In this document: positions 36,233 through 44,349 of the stretch, piece by piece
How the letters are laid out: each line of letters opens with the position of its first letter
How positions within the stretch are numbered: the first letter of the stretch is position 1
Assembly (NCBI GenBank): GCA_004297465.1
Contig: SCUB01000001.1
Location: forward strand, 726,859 to 790,858
Length of the DNA stretch: 64,000 bases
From: Xanthobacteraceae bacterium
Lineage (GTDB): Bacteria; Pseudomonadota; Alphaproteobacteria; Rhizobiales; Xanthobacteraceae
Reading direction: 5' to 3'
The notes under the pieces: model-generated
The model's database searches: none
Told to the model about the DNA's origin: nothing
What the model saw: only the letters and a program-made list of their open reading frames with translations
Translations under genes and position numbers: made by a program

Positions 36233-37459
36233 ATGACCGCCCTCGATTCCCGCCTCACCCGCCGCACCGCCCTGCAAGGCGGCGCAACCATCGCGTTGTC
36301 CCTGACGCTGCCGGGCGCAAGCGCCCTCGCCGCGCCGCCCGCGTTCACCGAATGGCGCGAGGCGTTCCGCGCGCGTGCGCTGGCCAAGGGCGTGTCGGGC
36401 GCGACCTACGACCGCGTCATGGGGCAGATCGAGCCGGACATGAGCGTGTTCCGGCAGATGCGCAACCAGCCGGAGTTCAACGAACAGCTCTGGCAGTATA
36501 TCAACCGCCGCGTCTCCGACTGGCGGCTGATCGCAGGCCAAGAGGCCGCGCGCCAGCACGCCGCGCTGCTATCCCGCATCGAGCGCGATTTCGGCGTCGA
36601 GCGCGGCATCATGCTCGGGCTGTGGGGCGTCGAAAGCACGTTCGGCGATCCCGTGGTGCAGAAGAACCACATGCGCCCGGTGTTCCCGTCGCTGGCGGCG
36701 CTGGCCTGGAACGAGCCGCGCCGCCGCGCCTATTGGGAAACCGAGCTCATCAACGCGCTGCGCATCGTCGAGCGCGGCTGGTCCAGTCCCGCGGAAATGA
36801 ACGGCTCGTGGGCCGGCGCCATGGGTCATACCCAATGGATGCCGGAGGTCTGGCTCAATGTCGGCATCGACTATGACGGCGACGGCCGCGTCTCGCCGTT
36901 CGGCAGGCCCGACGACGCGCTCGGCTCCTCGGCGCGTTACCTGGTCAACCGCGGCAAGTACCGCCGCAACGAGCACTGGGGCTACGAGGTGCGCGCCGCC
37001 GCCGCCGCCTCGGGCAACCGCAGCTACGCGGCGTGGACGGCGGCCGGCGTGACGCGCGCCGACGGCCAGCCGTTTCCGCAAGGCGACGCCACCGCGCAGT
37101 TATGGATTCCGGTGCCGGGCGGTCCCGCCTTCCTACTCGGCCGCAACTTCTACGCGGTGCGCAGCTACAATCCGTCGATGAACTACACGCTCGCCATCTG
37201 CCATCTCGGCGATCGCATCCTGGGCAGCTCCCCGTTCCTGCAGCCGTTCCCCGGCAGCGAACGGGCGCTGACGCTCGCCGAGGTGCAGGAGGTGCAGACG
37301 CGGCTCACCCAGGCCGGATTCGACACCGGCGGCACCGACGGCCGTGTCGGGGCGCAGACCATGAAGGCGGTGCAGGCGTTTCAGCGCCGCGCCGGACTTG
37401 CGCCGGCCGACGGCTATGCCGGGCTGAAGGTGCTGGCGCGGCTGCGCCAGGGCTTGTGA
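36233..37459 (+). CDS. Lytic murein transglycosylase, MltB-like, with peptidoglycan-binding domain
   Basis: 408 residues. The N-terminus has twin arginines (LTRRTALQGGATIALSLTLPG), so export by Tat or Sec is possible. The SLT-2 catalytic domain (about 38-330) contains the catalytic Glu in LWGVESTFGD and the family stretches AGAMGHTQWMP and DGDGRVSPFG. A PG_binding_1 domain (about 345-405; AEVQEVQTRLTQAGFDTGG) closes the protein. It cleaves the glycan strand, forming 1,6-anhydro-muramic ends. It follows the M23 peptidase gene on the same strand and is followed by a short palindromic repeat. Confidence 0.94.
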   Translation: MTALDSRLTRRTALQGGATIALSLTLPGASALAAPPAFTEWREAFRARALAKGVSGATYDRVMGQIEPDMSVFRQMRNQPEFNEQLWQYINRRVSDWRLIAGQEAARQHAALLSRIERDFGVERGIMLGLWGVESTFGDPVVQKNHMRPVFPSLAALAWNEPRRRAYWETELINALRIVERGWSSPAEMNGSWAGAMGHTQWMPEVWLNVGIDYDGDGRVSPFGRPDDALGSSARYLVNRGKYRRNEHWGYEVRAAAAASGNRSYAAWTAAGVTRADGQPFPQGDATAQLWIPVPGGPAFLLGRNFYAVRSYNPSMNYTLAICHLGDRILGSSPFLQPFPGSERALTLAEVQEVQTRLTQAGFDTGGTDGRVGAQTMKAVQAFQRRAGLAPADGYAGLKVLARLRQGL

Positions 37460-37467
37460 TTTCTCTT

Positions 37468-37496
37468 GTCATGCCCGGACTTGATCCGGCAATGAC
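37468..37496. repeat. Short palindromic repeat (half element)
   Basis: A 29-base element that begins GTCATGCCCGGA and ends TCCGGCAATGAC around the loop CTTGA; the ends are inverted copies. The same core (CCGGACTTGATCCGG) occurs in the gaps at 43.6 kb and 46.7 kb. It lies directly after the transglycosylase gene, and its hairpin may double as a 3'-end signal for that gene and the converging recJ. Confidence 0.75.
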
Positions 37497-37530
37497 GCGG
37501 TTGTCACGACCGCAACAATGATCCGCACAT

Positions 37531-39372
37531 TCAGCGGATCAGCGCCGGCCCCTCATTCGGCACCGCGACGTCGATGACGCGAAGCTGCACGCGCTCGGCG
37601 CCCTGCCAGCGGTCGAGCGTGATCGCGCCGGCCACATGCAGCGCCTGGCCGCGATTTTCGGAGAGCGCGTGGCCGAGCTTCTGGCCGACGGCACGGAAGG
37701 CGATGGCGTTGACGGTTGAGCCGTCGCCGCCGCGCAGCCGCAGCCGCAAATGCGCCTGCCCGACCTCGTCGGCATAGACGAGCTGGTGCGCCGGCAGCGC
37801 GATCACCGGCTCGGGGTTGCCGCTGCCGAACGGGCTTGCGCGGTTGAGCATGGCGGCAAGCTCCGGGTTGAAGCCCCTGGCGCTGACCGCGCCGTCGATC
37901 AGGAGTTCGTTGGCATGGCGCGCGGTGGCGACGTCGTGCGCCAGCAGCGTTTCCATATAGGCGCGGAACTCGGCCAGACGCTCGCGCTTGAGCGTCACGC
38001 CCGCCGCCATGGCGTGCCCGCCGCCCTTGATCAGAAGTCCGTCATGCACCGCCTGGCGCACCGCGCGGCCAAGATCGACGCCGGCGATCGAGCGGCCCGA
38101 TCCGGTGCCGATGCCGCCCGGCTCAAGCGCGATCGCGAACGATGGCCGCCCGAACTTCTCCTTCAGCCGCGCCGCGACCAGCCCGACAATGCCGGGATGC
38201 CAGCCTTCCGAGGCGGTCACCACCACCGCGCCCCTGTCGTCGAGACCGAGCGCGGCCAGCGCCTCGGCCTCGGCCTGCGCTTCGGCGGCCTGCTCAATGG
38301 CGCGGCGCTCGTTGTTGAGGCGGTCGAGCTCGGCGGCGAGCCTCGCGGCTTCCGAGACGTCCTCCTCGAGCAGCAGCCGCACGCCGAGGTCGGCGCGGCC
38401 GATGCGTCCGCCGGCATTGATGCGCGGCCCCAGAGTGAAGCCGAGATGCCAGGCCTCCGGCGGCGCGTTGAGCCGCGCCACATCCATCAGCGCGGTGTGG
38501 CCGACATGATCGCGCCGGCGCAGCGCGATCAGCCCCTTGGCGACGAAGGCGCGGTTGAGGCCGGTGAGTGGCGCGACATCGGCCACGGTGCCGAGCGCGA
38601 CATGATGCAGCATGCCCAGGAGATCGGGCTCGGGCTGCATGTCGCTCCAGAAGCCGCGGCCGCGCAGATCGCGGCTCACCGCCACCAGCGTCATGAAGGT
38701 GAGGCCCACTGCGGCGAGATAACCGAGGCCGGAGAGGTCGTCGGGACGGTTGGGATTGACCAGCGCGGCGACCTCGGGCAGCGCGTCGCCGCACTGATGG
38801 TGGTCGATCACCACCACCTGCATGCCGAGCTTGGCTGCTTCCGCGAACGGCTCGAAGCTCACGGTACCGCAGTCGACGGTGACCAGCAGCGTGGCGCCCT
38901 TCTGCGCCAGCGCGCGCACCGCCTCGACGTTGGGGCCGTACCCCTCGAAGATGCGGTCGGGGATGTGGATCAGCGGATCGAGCCCGCAATGGCGCAGGTA
39001 CCACGCCAGCAGCGCCGACGAGGTCGCGCCGTCGACGTCGTAATCGCCGAAGATCGCCACTTGCTCGCCGCCGGCAATGGCCTCGGTGAGCCGCAGCGCC
39101 GCCGCCTCCATCGCCGTGACCGTGTGCGGATCTGGCATCAGCTTGCGGATGGTCGGATCAAGGAAATCCGCGACCGCCTCGATGTCGATGCCGCGCCCGG
39201 CGATCACCCGCGCCAGCATTTCCGGCAACTGGTGGCGCTGGGCGATGGCGAGCGCCAGCGCCGCGCCGCGCGAGTCCAGCCGGTCGCGCCACGAGCGGCC
39301 GGTGGCCGAACGGGTGACCCCGAGAAAGGCCGCCGGCTGTTCCGCCGTCATCCCATCACGATATGCTGACAT
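37531..39372 (-). CDS. recJ: Single-stranded-DNA-specific exonuclease RecJ
   Basis: 613 residues. The DHH phosphoesterase domain has IFGDYDVDGATSSALLAWYL (key DYDVDG), VTVDCG and VVIDHHQCG. The DHHA1 domain has GGGHAMAAGVTL, and a C-terminal OB fold follows (about 490-610). RecJ degrades single-stranded DNA 5' to 3' with Mg2+ or Mn2+ in recombination and mismatch repair. The start at 39372 has AGGGGTGA ahead; an ATG at 39351 is possible. In related genomes recJ often follows the hom-glpX run, as here, except that a small gene on the other strand now intervenes. Confidence 0.97.
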   Translation of the reverse strand: MSAYRDGMTAEQPAAFLGVTRSATGRSWRDRLDSRGAALALAIAQRHQLPEMLARVIAGRGIDIEAVADFLDPTIRKLMPDPHTVTAMEAAALRLTEAIAGGEQVAIFGDYDVDGATSSALLAWYLRHCGLDPLIHIPDRIFEGYGPNVEAVRALAQKGATLLVTVDCGTVSFEPFAEAAKLGMQVVVIDHHQCGDALPEVAALVNPNRPDDLSGLGYLAAVGLTFMTLVAVSRDLRGRGFWSDMQPEPDLLGMLHHVALGTVADVAPLTGLNRAFVAKGLIALRRRDHVGHTALMDVARLNAPPEAWHLGFTLGPRINAGGRIGRADLGVRLLLEEDVSEAARLAAELDRLNNERRAIEQAAEAQAEAEALAALGLDDRGAVVVTASEGWHPGIVGLVAARLKEKFGRPSFAIALEPGGIGTGSGRSIAGVDLGRAVRQAVHDGLLIKGGGHAMAAGVTLKRERLAEFRAYMETLLAHDVATARHANELLIDGAVSARGFNPELAAMLNRASPFGSGNPEPVIALPAHQLVYADEVGQAHLRLRLRGGDGSTVNAIAFRAVGQKLGHALSENRGQALHVAGAITLDRWQGAERVQLRVIDVAVPNEGPALIR

Positions 39373-39457
39373 CGGCGCGGATCACCCCTGAGCCTTGTTG
39401 TCGCACCCGCCATTCGCGAGCATCATCGCGCACCCCATGCAAGCGGAGGGTTACACC

Positions 39458-39754
39458 ATGACAGCATTCAACGTCGTGCGCTTTCGCGTCAAGCCGGGCC
39501 GCGAAAAGGATTTCCTCGACGCGCATCGCAGTCTCAAGCGCGACTGGAAGGGCCTCAAGGCCGTCAACCTGATCCAGACCGGCGACCGCGGCTTCTGCAT
39601 CATCGGCGAATGGTCCGACATGGACGCGCTGGCCGCCGCGCGGCCGCAGATGGTCGCGACGCTGGACACGTTCCGCGACACCCTGGAAGACCTCGGCAAC
39701 GGCCTCGGCCTCACCGATCCGGCGTCCGGATCGGTGGTGCTGGCGCTGAAATAG
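39458..39754 (+). CDS. Antibiotic biosynthesis monooxygenase (ABM) domain protein
   Basis: 98 residues from the ATG at 39458, which follows GGAGGG. The sequence has the dimeric ferredoxin-like ABM fold: a first beta strand NVVRFRVKPGREKDFLDAHR, then a helix and FCIIGEWSDMDALAAARPQM. Such small proteins act as cofactor-free monooxygenases, haem-handling proteins or simple binders, and the sequence does not tell which. It is a single gene on the plus strand between glpX and recJ. Confidence 0.8.
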   Translation: MTAFNVVRFRVKPGREKDFLDAHRSLKRDWKGLKAVNLIQTGDRGFCIIGEWSDMDALAAARPQMVATLDTFRDTLEDLGNGLGLTDPASGSVVLALK

Positions 39755-39778
39755 CGTCGAGGGCGAAGGCCAGCGCCG

Positions 39779-40777
39779 TCAGTCGAGGTGGAACTTCTCG
39801 ATCTGGCGGTGCTCGGCGCGAATCCAGCGCACCGTACCGGTAACGGAACGCATCACCACCGTCTCGGTCTCGATCACATTCTTGCCGAACTTGACGCCGC
39901 GCAGCATCGAGCCATCGGTGACGCCGGTGGCGGAGAACAGGCAGTCGCCCTTCACCATGTCCTCGATCTCGTACTTCATGCGCGGGTCGGTGACGCCCAT
40001 CTTGGCGGCGCGCTCGCGCTTCTCGTCGCTGTCGAGGATGAGCCGGCACTGCATCTGGCCGCCGATGCAGCGAAGCGCGGCGGCCGCCAGCACGCCTTCC
40101 GGCGCGCCGCCGATGCCCATGTAAATGTCGATGCCGGTGTTATCGGGATCGGCGGTGTGGATCACGCCGGCGACATCGCCGTCGGTGATGAGACGCACGG
40201 CGGCGCCGGCGCGGCGTATCCCGTTGATGATCGCGGCATGGCGCGGGCGGTCGAGCACCAGCGCGGTGATCGCCGACGGATCGATGTCCTTGGCCTTGGC
40301 GAGGCGGCGGATGTTCTCCTCGGGCGAGGCGTCGAGATCGACCACGCCGCGCGGATAGCCGGGGCCGATGGCGATCTTGTCCATGTAGACGTCGGGTGCG
40401 TTAAGCAGCGTGCCGCCCTCGGCCATGGCCATGGTGGCGATCGCGCCCGGCATGTTCTTGGCGCACAGCGTGGTGCCTTCGAGCGGATCGACGGCGATGT
40501 CGACCTTGGGGCCGGTCTTGATGCCGACCGTTTCGCCGATGAACAGCATCGGCGCCTCGTCGCGCTCGCCCTCGCCGATCACCACGGTGCCCTCGATCGG
40601 CAGCTTGTTGAGTTCGCGGCGCATGGCGTTGACCGCGGCCTGGTCGGCGTCTTTTTCATTGCCGCGGCCGCGCAGCCGCGCCGCAGACACCGCCGCACGC
40701 TCGGTGACGCGGACAATCTCGAGCGAAAGGATGCGCTCCAGCAACTGCTGCGGCGGAACGGTAATGGTCGGCGTCAC
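39779..40777 (-). CDS. glpX: Class II fructose-1,6-bisphosphatase
   Basis: 332 residues starting at a GTG (40777) with GGAG seven bases ahead. GlpX motifs are clear: VIGEGERDEAPMLFIGE, the metal and phosphate site DIAVDPLEGTTLCA, ALVLDRPRHA and IGGAPEGVLAAAALRC. It releases phosphate from fructose-1,6-bisphosphate in gluconeogenesis or, in autotrophs, the Calvin cycle, where it may also act on sedoheptulose-1,7-bisphosphate. It follows hom by 90 bases that contain two hairpins. Confidence 0.96.
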   Translation of the reverse strand: MTPTITVPPQQLLERILSLEIVRVTERAAVSAARLRGRGNEKDADQAAVNAMRRELNKLPIEGTVVIGEGERDEAPMLFIGETVGIKTGPKVDIAVDPLEGTTLCAKNMPGAIATMAMAEGGTLLNAPDVYMDKIAIGPGYPRGVVDLDASPEENIRRLAKAKDIDPSAITALVLDRPRHAAIINGIRRAGAAVRLITDGDVAGVIHTADPDNTGIDIYMGIGGAPEGVLAAAALRCIGGQMQCRLILDSDEKRERAAKMGVTDPRMKYEIEDMVKGDCLFSATGVTDGSMLRGVKFGKNVIETETVVMRSVTGTVRWIRAEHRQIEKFHLD

Positions 40778-40804
40778 GATGGTTCTCCATGACTTGAGCG
40801 GGGC

Positions 40805-40844
40805 GCGGAGGCTCCGCAGACGGACGGCCGGGCGACGAGCCCGG
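40805..40844 (-). terminator. Two small hairpins between hom and glpX
   Basis: On the minus strand CCGGGC-TCGTC-GCCCGG (40828-40844) and GCGGA-GCC-TCCGC (40805-40817) follow the hom stop. Neither has a T-run after it, so they may only stabilise or process the hom-glpX message. Confidence 0.35.
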
Positions 40845-40867
40845 GATCGGGTGGGAAATGCGGTGGC

Positions 40868-42193
40868 CTAGTTCTTTTCGATGCGGATGACTTGCGGACG
40901 TCCGGTGATGACGCGGTCGCGCTGCACGGCATGCAGCGCGCGGCGCACCGCGTCCTCGCTGGTAGCATAGGTGATGAGGATGACGGGAACCGGGACGGCC
41001 TTGCGGCGCCCGCGCGGCGCTTCGACGGCGGCGCCGTCGTAATGGCGCTGCACGATCGACTCGATGGAGATGTGCTGCTCAGCGAGGCGGGTGGCGATGG
41101 TCGCCGCGGTGCCCGGCAGGTCGCGCGCCATCAGGCGGATGTAATAGCCGCCCTCGTGACGGCGCATCGGCGCCTTCGCCGAATTGCGCAGCCGCGCCAG
41201 CGGCAGGCCGAACGGTGGCACGCGCGCGCCGCGCGCGATGTCGGCGATGTCCGACATCACCGCCGCGGCGGTGGCGGCGCCGCCGGCGCCGGGGCCCACC
41301 AGCGTCACCGGCGGCACGCCGTCGCAGTCGATGGTGACGGCGTTGGTGACGCCCATGATCTGGGCGATGGCGGAGTTGCGCGGGATCATGGTCGGATGCA
41401 CGCGCTGCTCGACGCCGGTCTCGGTGCGCACCGCGACGCCAAGCAGCTTGAGGCGATAGCCGAGATCCTCGGCGGCCTTGAGATCCTGCGGCGTGATCGA
41501 GGAGATGCCCTCGACATAGACCGCGCTCTCGTTGACCTTGGTGCCGAATGCAAGGCTGGCGAGGATAGCGAGCTTCTGCGCGGTGTCGTGGCCGTCGACG
41601 TCGAACGAGGGGTCGGCCTCGGCATAGCCAAGCCGCTGCGCGTCCGCGAGGCACTCGGCGAACGACAGCCCTTCCTCCTCCATGCGGCTGAGGATGTAGT
41701 TGCAGGTACCGTTGAGGATGCCGTAGACGCGATGGAACTCGGTGCCGGCCAGGCCCTCGCGCAAAGTCTTGACGATGGGAATGGCGGCTGTGACGGCGGC
41801 CTCGAAATTGAGCGCGCCGCCATATTTCTCGGCCAGCGCCGCGAGCCGAGCGCCGTGGCGCGCGATCAGCGCCTTGTTGGCGGTGACCACCGACTTGCCG
41901 GTGGCGAGCGCGGCCTCGACGGCGGAGAGCGCCGGCTCGCCGGCCCCCCCCATCAACTCGACGAAGCAGTCGATCTCGGGATCGGTGGCGAGCTTGAACG
42001 GATTGGCCACCCAGCGCACGCCGCGCAGATCGAGCCCGCGCTTCTTGCCCTTCGCGCGCGCGGTGACCGCGACCACCTTCACCGGGCGGCCGCAGCGCGC
42101 CGCCAGCATGCGGCTTTGCCGTTCGATGGTACGAACGACCTCGGCGCCCACGGTGCCAAGCCCCGCTATACCCACTTTCAGTGGCGCGACCAT
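40868..42193 (-). CDS. hom: Homoserine dehydrogenase
   Basis: 441 residues from the ATG at 42193. The NAD(P)-binding start is LKVGIAGLGTVGAEVV, the catalytic domain has KALIARHGARLAALAEKYGG, GILNGTCNYILSRM and the family signature around LGYAEADPSFDVDG with its catalytic Asp/Lys region. A C-terminal ACT domain (about 350-435; LMARDLPGTAATIATRL) suggests feedback control, usually by threonine. It reduces aspartate semialdehyde to homoserine for threonine and methionine. The gene starts 22 bases after the aminotransferase stop and forms an operon with it and glpX. Confidence 0.96.
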   Translation of the reverse strand: MVAPLKVGIAGLGTVGAEVVRTIERQSRMLAARCGRPVKVVAVTARAKGKKRGLDLRGVRWVANPFKLATDPEIDCFVELMGGAGEPALSAVEAALATGKSVVTANKALIARHGARLAALAEKYGGALNFEAAVTAAIPIVKTLREGLAGTEFHRVYGILNGTCNYILSRMEEEGLSFAECLADAQRLGYAEADPSFDVDGHDTAQKLAILASLAFGTKVNESAVYVEGISSITPQDLKAAEDLGYRLKLLGVAVRTETGVEQRVHPTMIPRNSAIAQIMGVTNAVTIDCDGVPPVTLVGPGAGGAATAAAVMSDIADIARGARVPPFGLPLARLRNSAKAPMRRHEGGYYIRLMARDLPGTAATIATRLAEQHISIESIVQRHYDGAAVEAPRGRRKAVPVPVILITYATSEDAVRRALHAVQRDRVITGRPQVIRIEKN

Positions 42194-42215
42194 GGATGAT
42201 GAACCTGTCGGAAAT

Positions 42216-43433
42216 TCAGCGCCGGTTGGCGAGAGGAACCACGTTGTGCAATGTTTCGGGACCGGTTTCAAGGAACCGGCGGATGTTACGCGCGGCCTGG
42301 CGGATACGCTGCTCGTTCTCGACCATGGCGATGCGCACGAAGCCCTCGCCATGCTCGCCAAAGCCGATGCCGGGCGACACCGCCACCGACGCCTTCTCCA
42401 CCAGGAGGGTGGCGAACTGCATGCTGCCAATAGCGCGGAATGCCTCCGGCAGCGGCGTCCAGGCGAACATCGAGGCCGCCGGCGGCGGGATGTCCCAGCC
42501 GGCGCGGCCGAACGACTCCACCAGCACGTCGCGGCGTTTCTGATAGACGTCGCGCATCTCGCGCACGCAGTCCTCCGGACCGTTGAGCGCGGCCGCGGCG
42601 GCGACCTGCACCGGCGTGAACGCGCCGTAGTCGAGATAGGACTTCACGCGGGCGAGCGCGGCGATGATGCGCTCGTTGCCCACCGCAAAGCCCATGCGCC
42701 AGCCGGCCATCGAGAACGTCTTCGACATCGAGGTGAACTCGACGGTGACGTCGATGGCGCCGGGCACCTGCAGCACCGAGGGCGGCGCCACGCCGTCGAA
42801 ATAGACCTCGGCATAGGCCAGATCCGACAGGATGAAGATCTCGTGCTTCTTCGCGAACGCGACCAGGTCCTTGTAGAAGTCGAGGTCGGCGACGTAGGCG
42901 GTCGGGTTCGACGGGTAGCAGGCGATCAGCGCGATCGGCTTGGGGATCGAATGAATGATGGCGCGCTCGAGCGCTTCGAACATCGCCGGCGTCGGCTCGG
43001 CGGGAACCGAGCGGATCACGCCGCCCGCCATCAGGAAGCCGAAGGCGTGGATCGGATAGCTCGGGTTCGGCACCAGCACGACGTCGCCCGGCGCGGTGAT
43101 GGCCTGCGCGACGTTGGCGAAACCTTCCTTGGAGCCGAGGGTGGCGACGATCTGCGTGTCCGGGTTGAGCTTGACCCCGAAGCGGCGCTCGTAATAGGCG
43201 GCCTGGGCGCGGCGCAGGCCGGGAATGCCGCGCGAGGCGGAGTAACGGTCGGTGCGCGGCTTGCCCAAGGTTTCCTTGAGCTTATCGATGACATGCTGGG
43301 GAGCCGGCAGGTCCGGATTGCCCATGCCGAGATCGACGATGTCGGCCCCAGCGTTGCGAGCGGTCGCCTTGGCGCGGTTGACCTGCTCGAACACGTAGGG
43401 CGGCAAACGCCGGATTCGGTAGAACTCTTCCAT
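42216..43433 (-). CDS. PLP-dependent aminotransferase, AlaC-like
   Basis: 405 residues from the ATG at 43433, which has GGAG nine bases upstream (the frame opens further up only with a TTG). Fold type I aspartate-aminotransferase family: VDLGMGNPDLPAPQHV at the N-terminus, YPSNPTAYVADLDFY, SDLAYAEVYFDG, and the PLP lysine in FTSMSKTFSMAGWRMGF. Close homologues are annotated either as alanine-synthesising AlaC or as LL-diaminopimelate aminotransferase; the link with hom fits amino acid synthesis in general and does not settle the substrate. Confidence 0.92.
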   Translation of the reverse strand: MEEFYRIRRLPPYVFEQVNRAKATARNAGADIVDLGMGNPDLPAPQHVIDKLKETLGKPRTDRYSASRGIPGLRRAQAAYYERRFGVKLNPDTQIVATLGSKEGFANVAQAITAPGDVVLVPNPSYPIHAFGFLMAGGVIRSVPAEPTPAMFEALERAIIHSIPKPIALIACYPSNPTAYVADLDFYKDLVAFAKKHEIFILSDLAYAEVYFDGVAPPSVLQVPGAIDVTVEFTSMSKTFSMAGWRMGFAVGNERIIAALARVKSYLDYGAFTPVQVAAAAALNGPEDCVREMRDVYQKRRDVLVESFGRAGWDIPPPAASMFAWTPLPEAFRAIGSMQFATLLVEKASVAVSPGIGFGEHGEGFVRIAMVENEQRIRQAARNIRRFLETGPETLHNVVPLANRR

Positions 43434-43591
43434 GGATCTCGACTCCAATGTCGAAAACTGCGGCCAAACGGCCCGTTTTCCAGCTGATTCCCCTGATTCA
43501 GTGAACTGGGACGCCTTTTAGCACGCCTTGCCGCCAGCGCCAGTGAAGTTGTACCCGGTTGGCGAGGTTCTAGACGGACGGCCATGCCCAG

Positions 43592-43719
43592 CGTCATTGC
43601 CCGGCCCGACCCGGCAATCCACCCCCACTCGTCATTGCCGGACTTGATCCGGCAATCCATCTTCCTTCCGAAAGCCCGTGGCGAGTCAGCTGGATGCCCG
43701 GGTCAAGCCCGGGCATGAC
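43592..43719. repeat. Cluster of palindromic repeats (one and a half elements)
   Basis: The gap between the aminotransferase and the lipoprotein gene (43434-43739) has no gene. It holds a half element (43592-43618, GTCATTGCCCGG to CCGGCAAT) and then a full element (43631-43719). The full element has a hairpin TTGCCGGA-CTTGA-TCCGGCAA, a linker starting CCATCTTC, and a second hairpin ATGCCCGGG-TCAAG-CCCGGGCAT ending in GAC. The outer ends are inverted copies (GTCAT and ATGAC). The layout equals that of the element at 46682-46762, so this is a dispersed, BIME-like repeat family. Confidence 0.8.
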
Positions 43720-43739
43720 GACGGAGAAACAGGACCGTC

Positions 43740-44108
43740 CTAGTCGCCGGCCCTGGGCGGATTGCCGGAAGCGTCCCCGGCGGTCTTCTGGGAGGTTTTT
43801 TTGGACGTTTTTTTGGCGGCGCTGGCAGCCATGCCCTCGGGCCTGGGCGCGCGGGCGCGCGCGGCGGCCAGATCGTTTTCAAGACGCGCCTGCTCCTCGG
43901 GGCTGAGCAGCGCCGGACGCTGTACCGGCAGGTCGTGAACGGCGGGATAGGCCGGCAGCATTTCGGGCGATGCCGGCACTCCGGCGGGGGTGCTCAGGAC
44001 CGACTCCATGTCGGTCATCGAGGTGGAGCAGCCGCCGGCCGCAGACAAGGCCAGCAGGACCGCCACGACGACCCGCCATTTCCCCGCCCGATGGCCCCCC
44101 GTATTCAA
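43740..44108 (-). CDS. Small lipoprotein
   Basis: 122 residues. A basic N-terminus and a hydrophobic stretch (VVVAVLLALSAAGG) lead to a lipobox ending SAAGGCS, so Cys27 should be lipid-modified and the protein anchored to a membrane. The mature part is Pro/Ala/Glu-rich with a helical LLSPEEQARLENDLAAARARA region and a Lys/Ala/Thr-rich tail, probably disordered. Such proteins occur widely in Rhizobiales; function unknown. It is divergent from phaC. Confidence 0.78.
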   Translation of the reverse strand: MNTGGHRAGKWRVVVAVLLALSAAGGCSTSMTDMESVLSTPAGVPASPEMLPAYPAVHDLPVQRPALLSPEEQARLENDLAAARARAPRPEGMAASAAKKTSKKTSQKTAGDASGNPPRAGD

Positions 44109-44199
44109 TTACCCGCACTCCTTGCCCCACCTGCCCGCTACATATCATGATTTTTACAGGCCACAGGAGGTGAACCGGCTCCTCTCCCCAGTCCGACAG

Positions 44200-44220
44200 T
44201 GCTGCAATGCAAAAAGCTGC
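44200..44220 (+). promoter_or_regulatory. TGC-rich possible PhaR site upstream of phaC
   Basis: TGCTGCAATGCA followed by five A/G bases and GCTGC lies about 130 bases before the phaC start. PhaR regulators of PHA granule genes in Alphaproteobacteria bind TGC/GCA-rich sequences, so this is a plausible site. No phaR gene is in the window and the match is by eye only. Confidence 0.35.
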
Positions 44221-44349
44221 GAAGACCCCTAAGCGGGCGGACGGAAATATGGCATTGTTGAGCGATGAGGCGCGGGCGCACCGGCAAATGCGATTCGCCG
44301 GTTCGACGCGCTATAAAGCAGTGCGGCCGAAAGAAACTCCGAGATTCCA

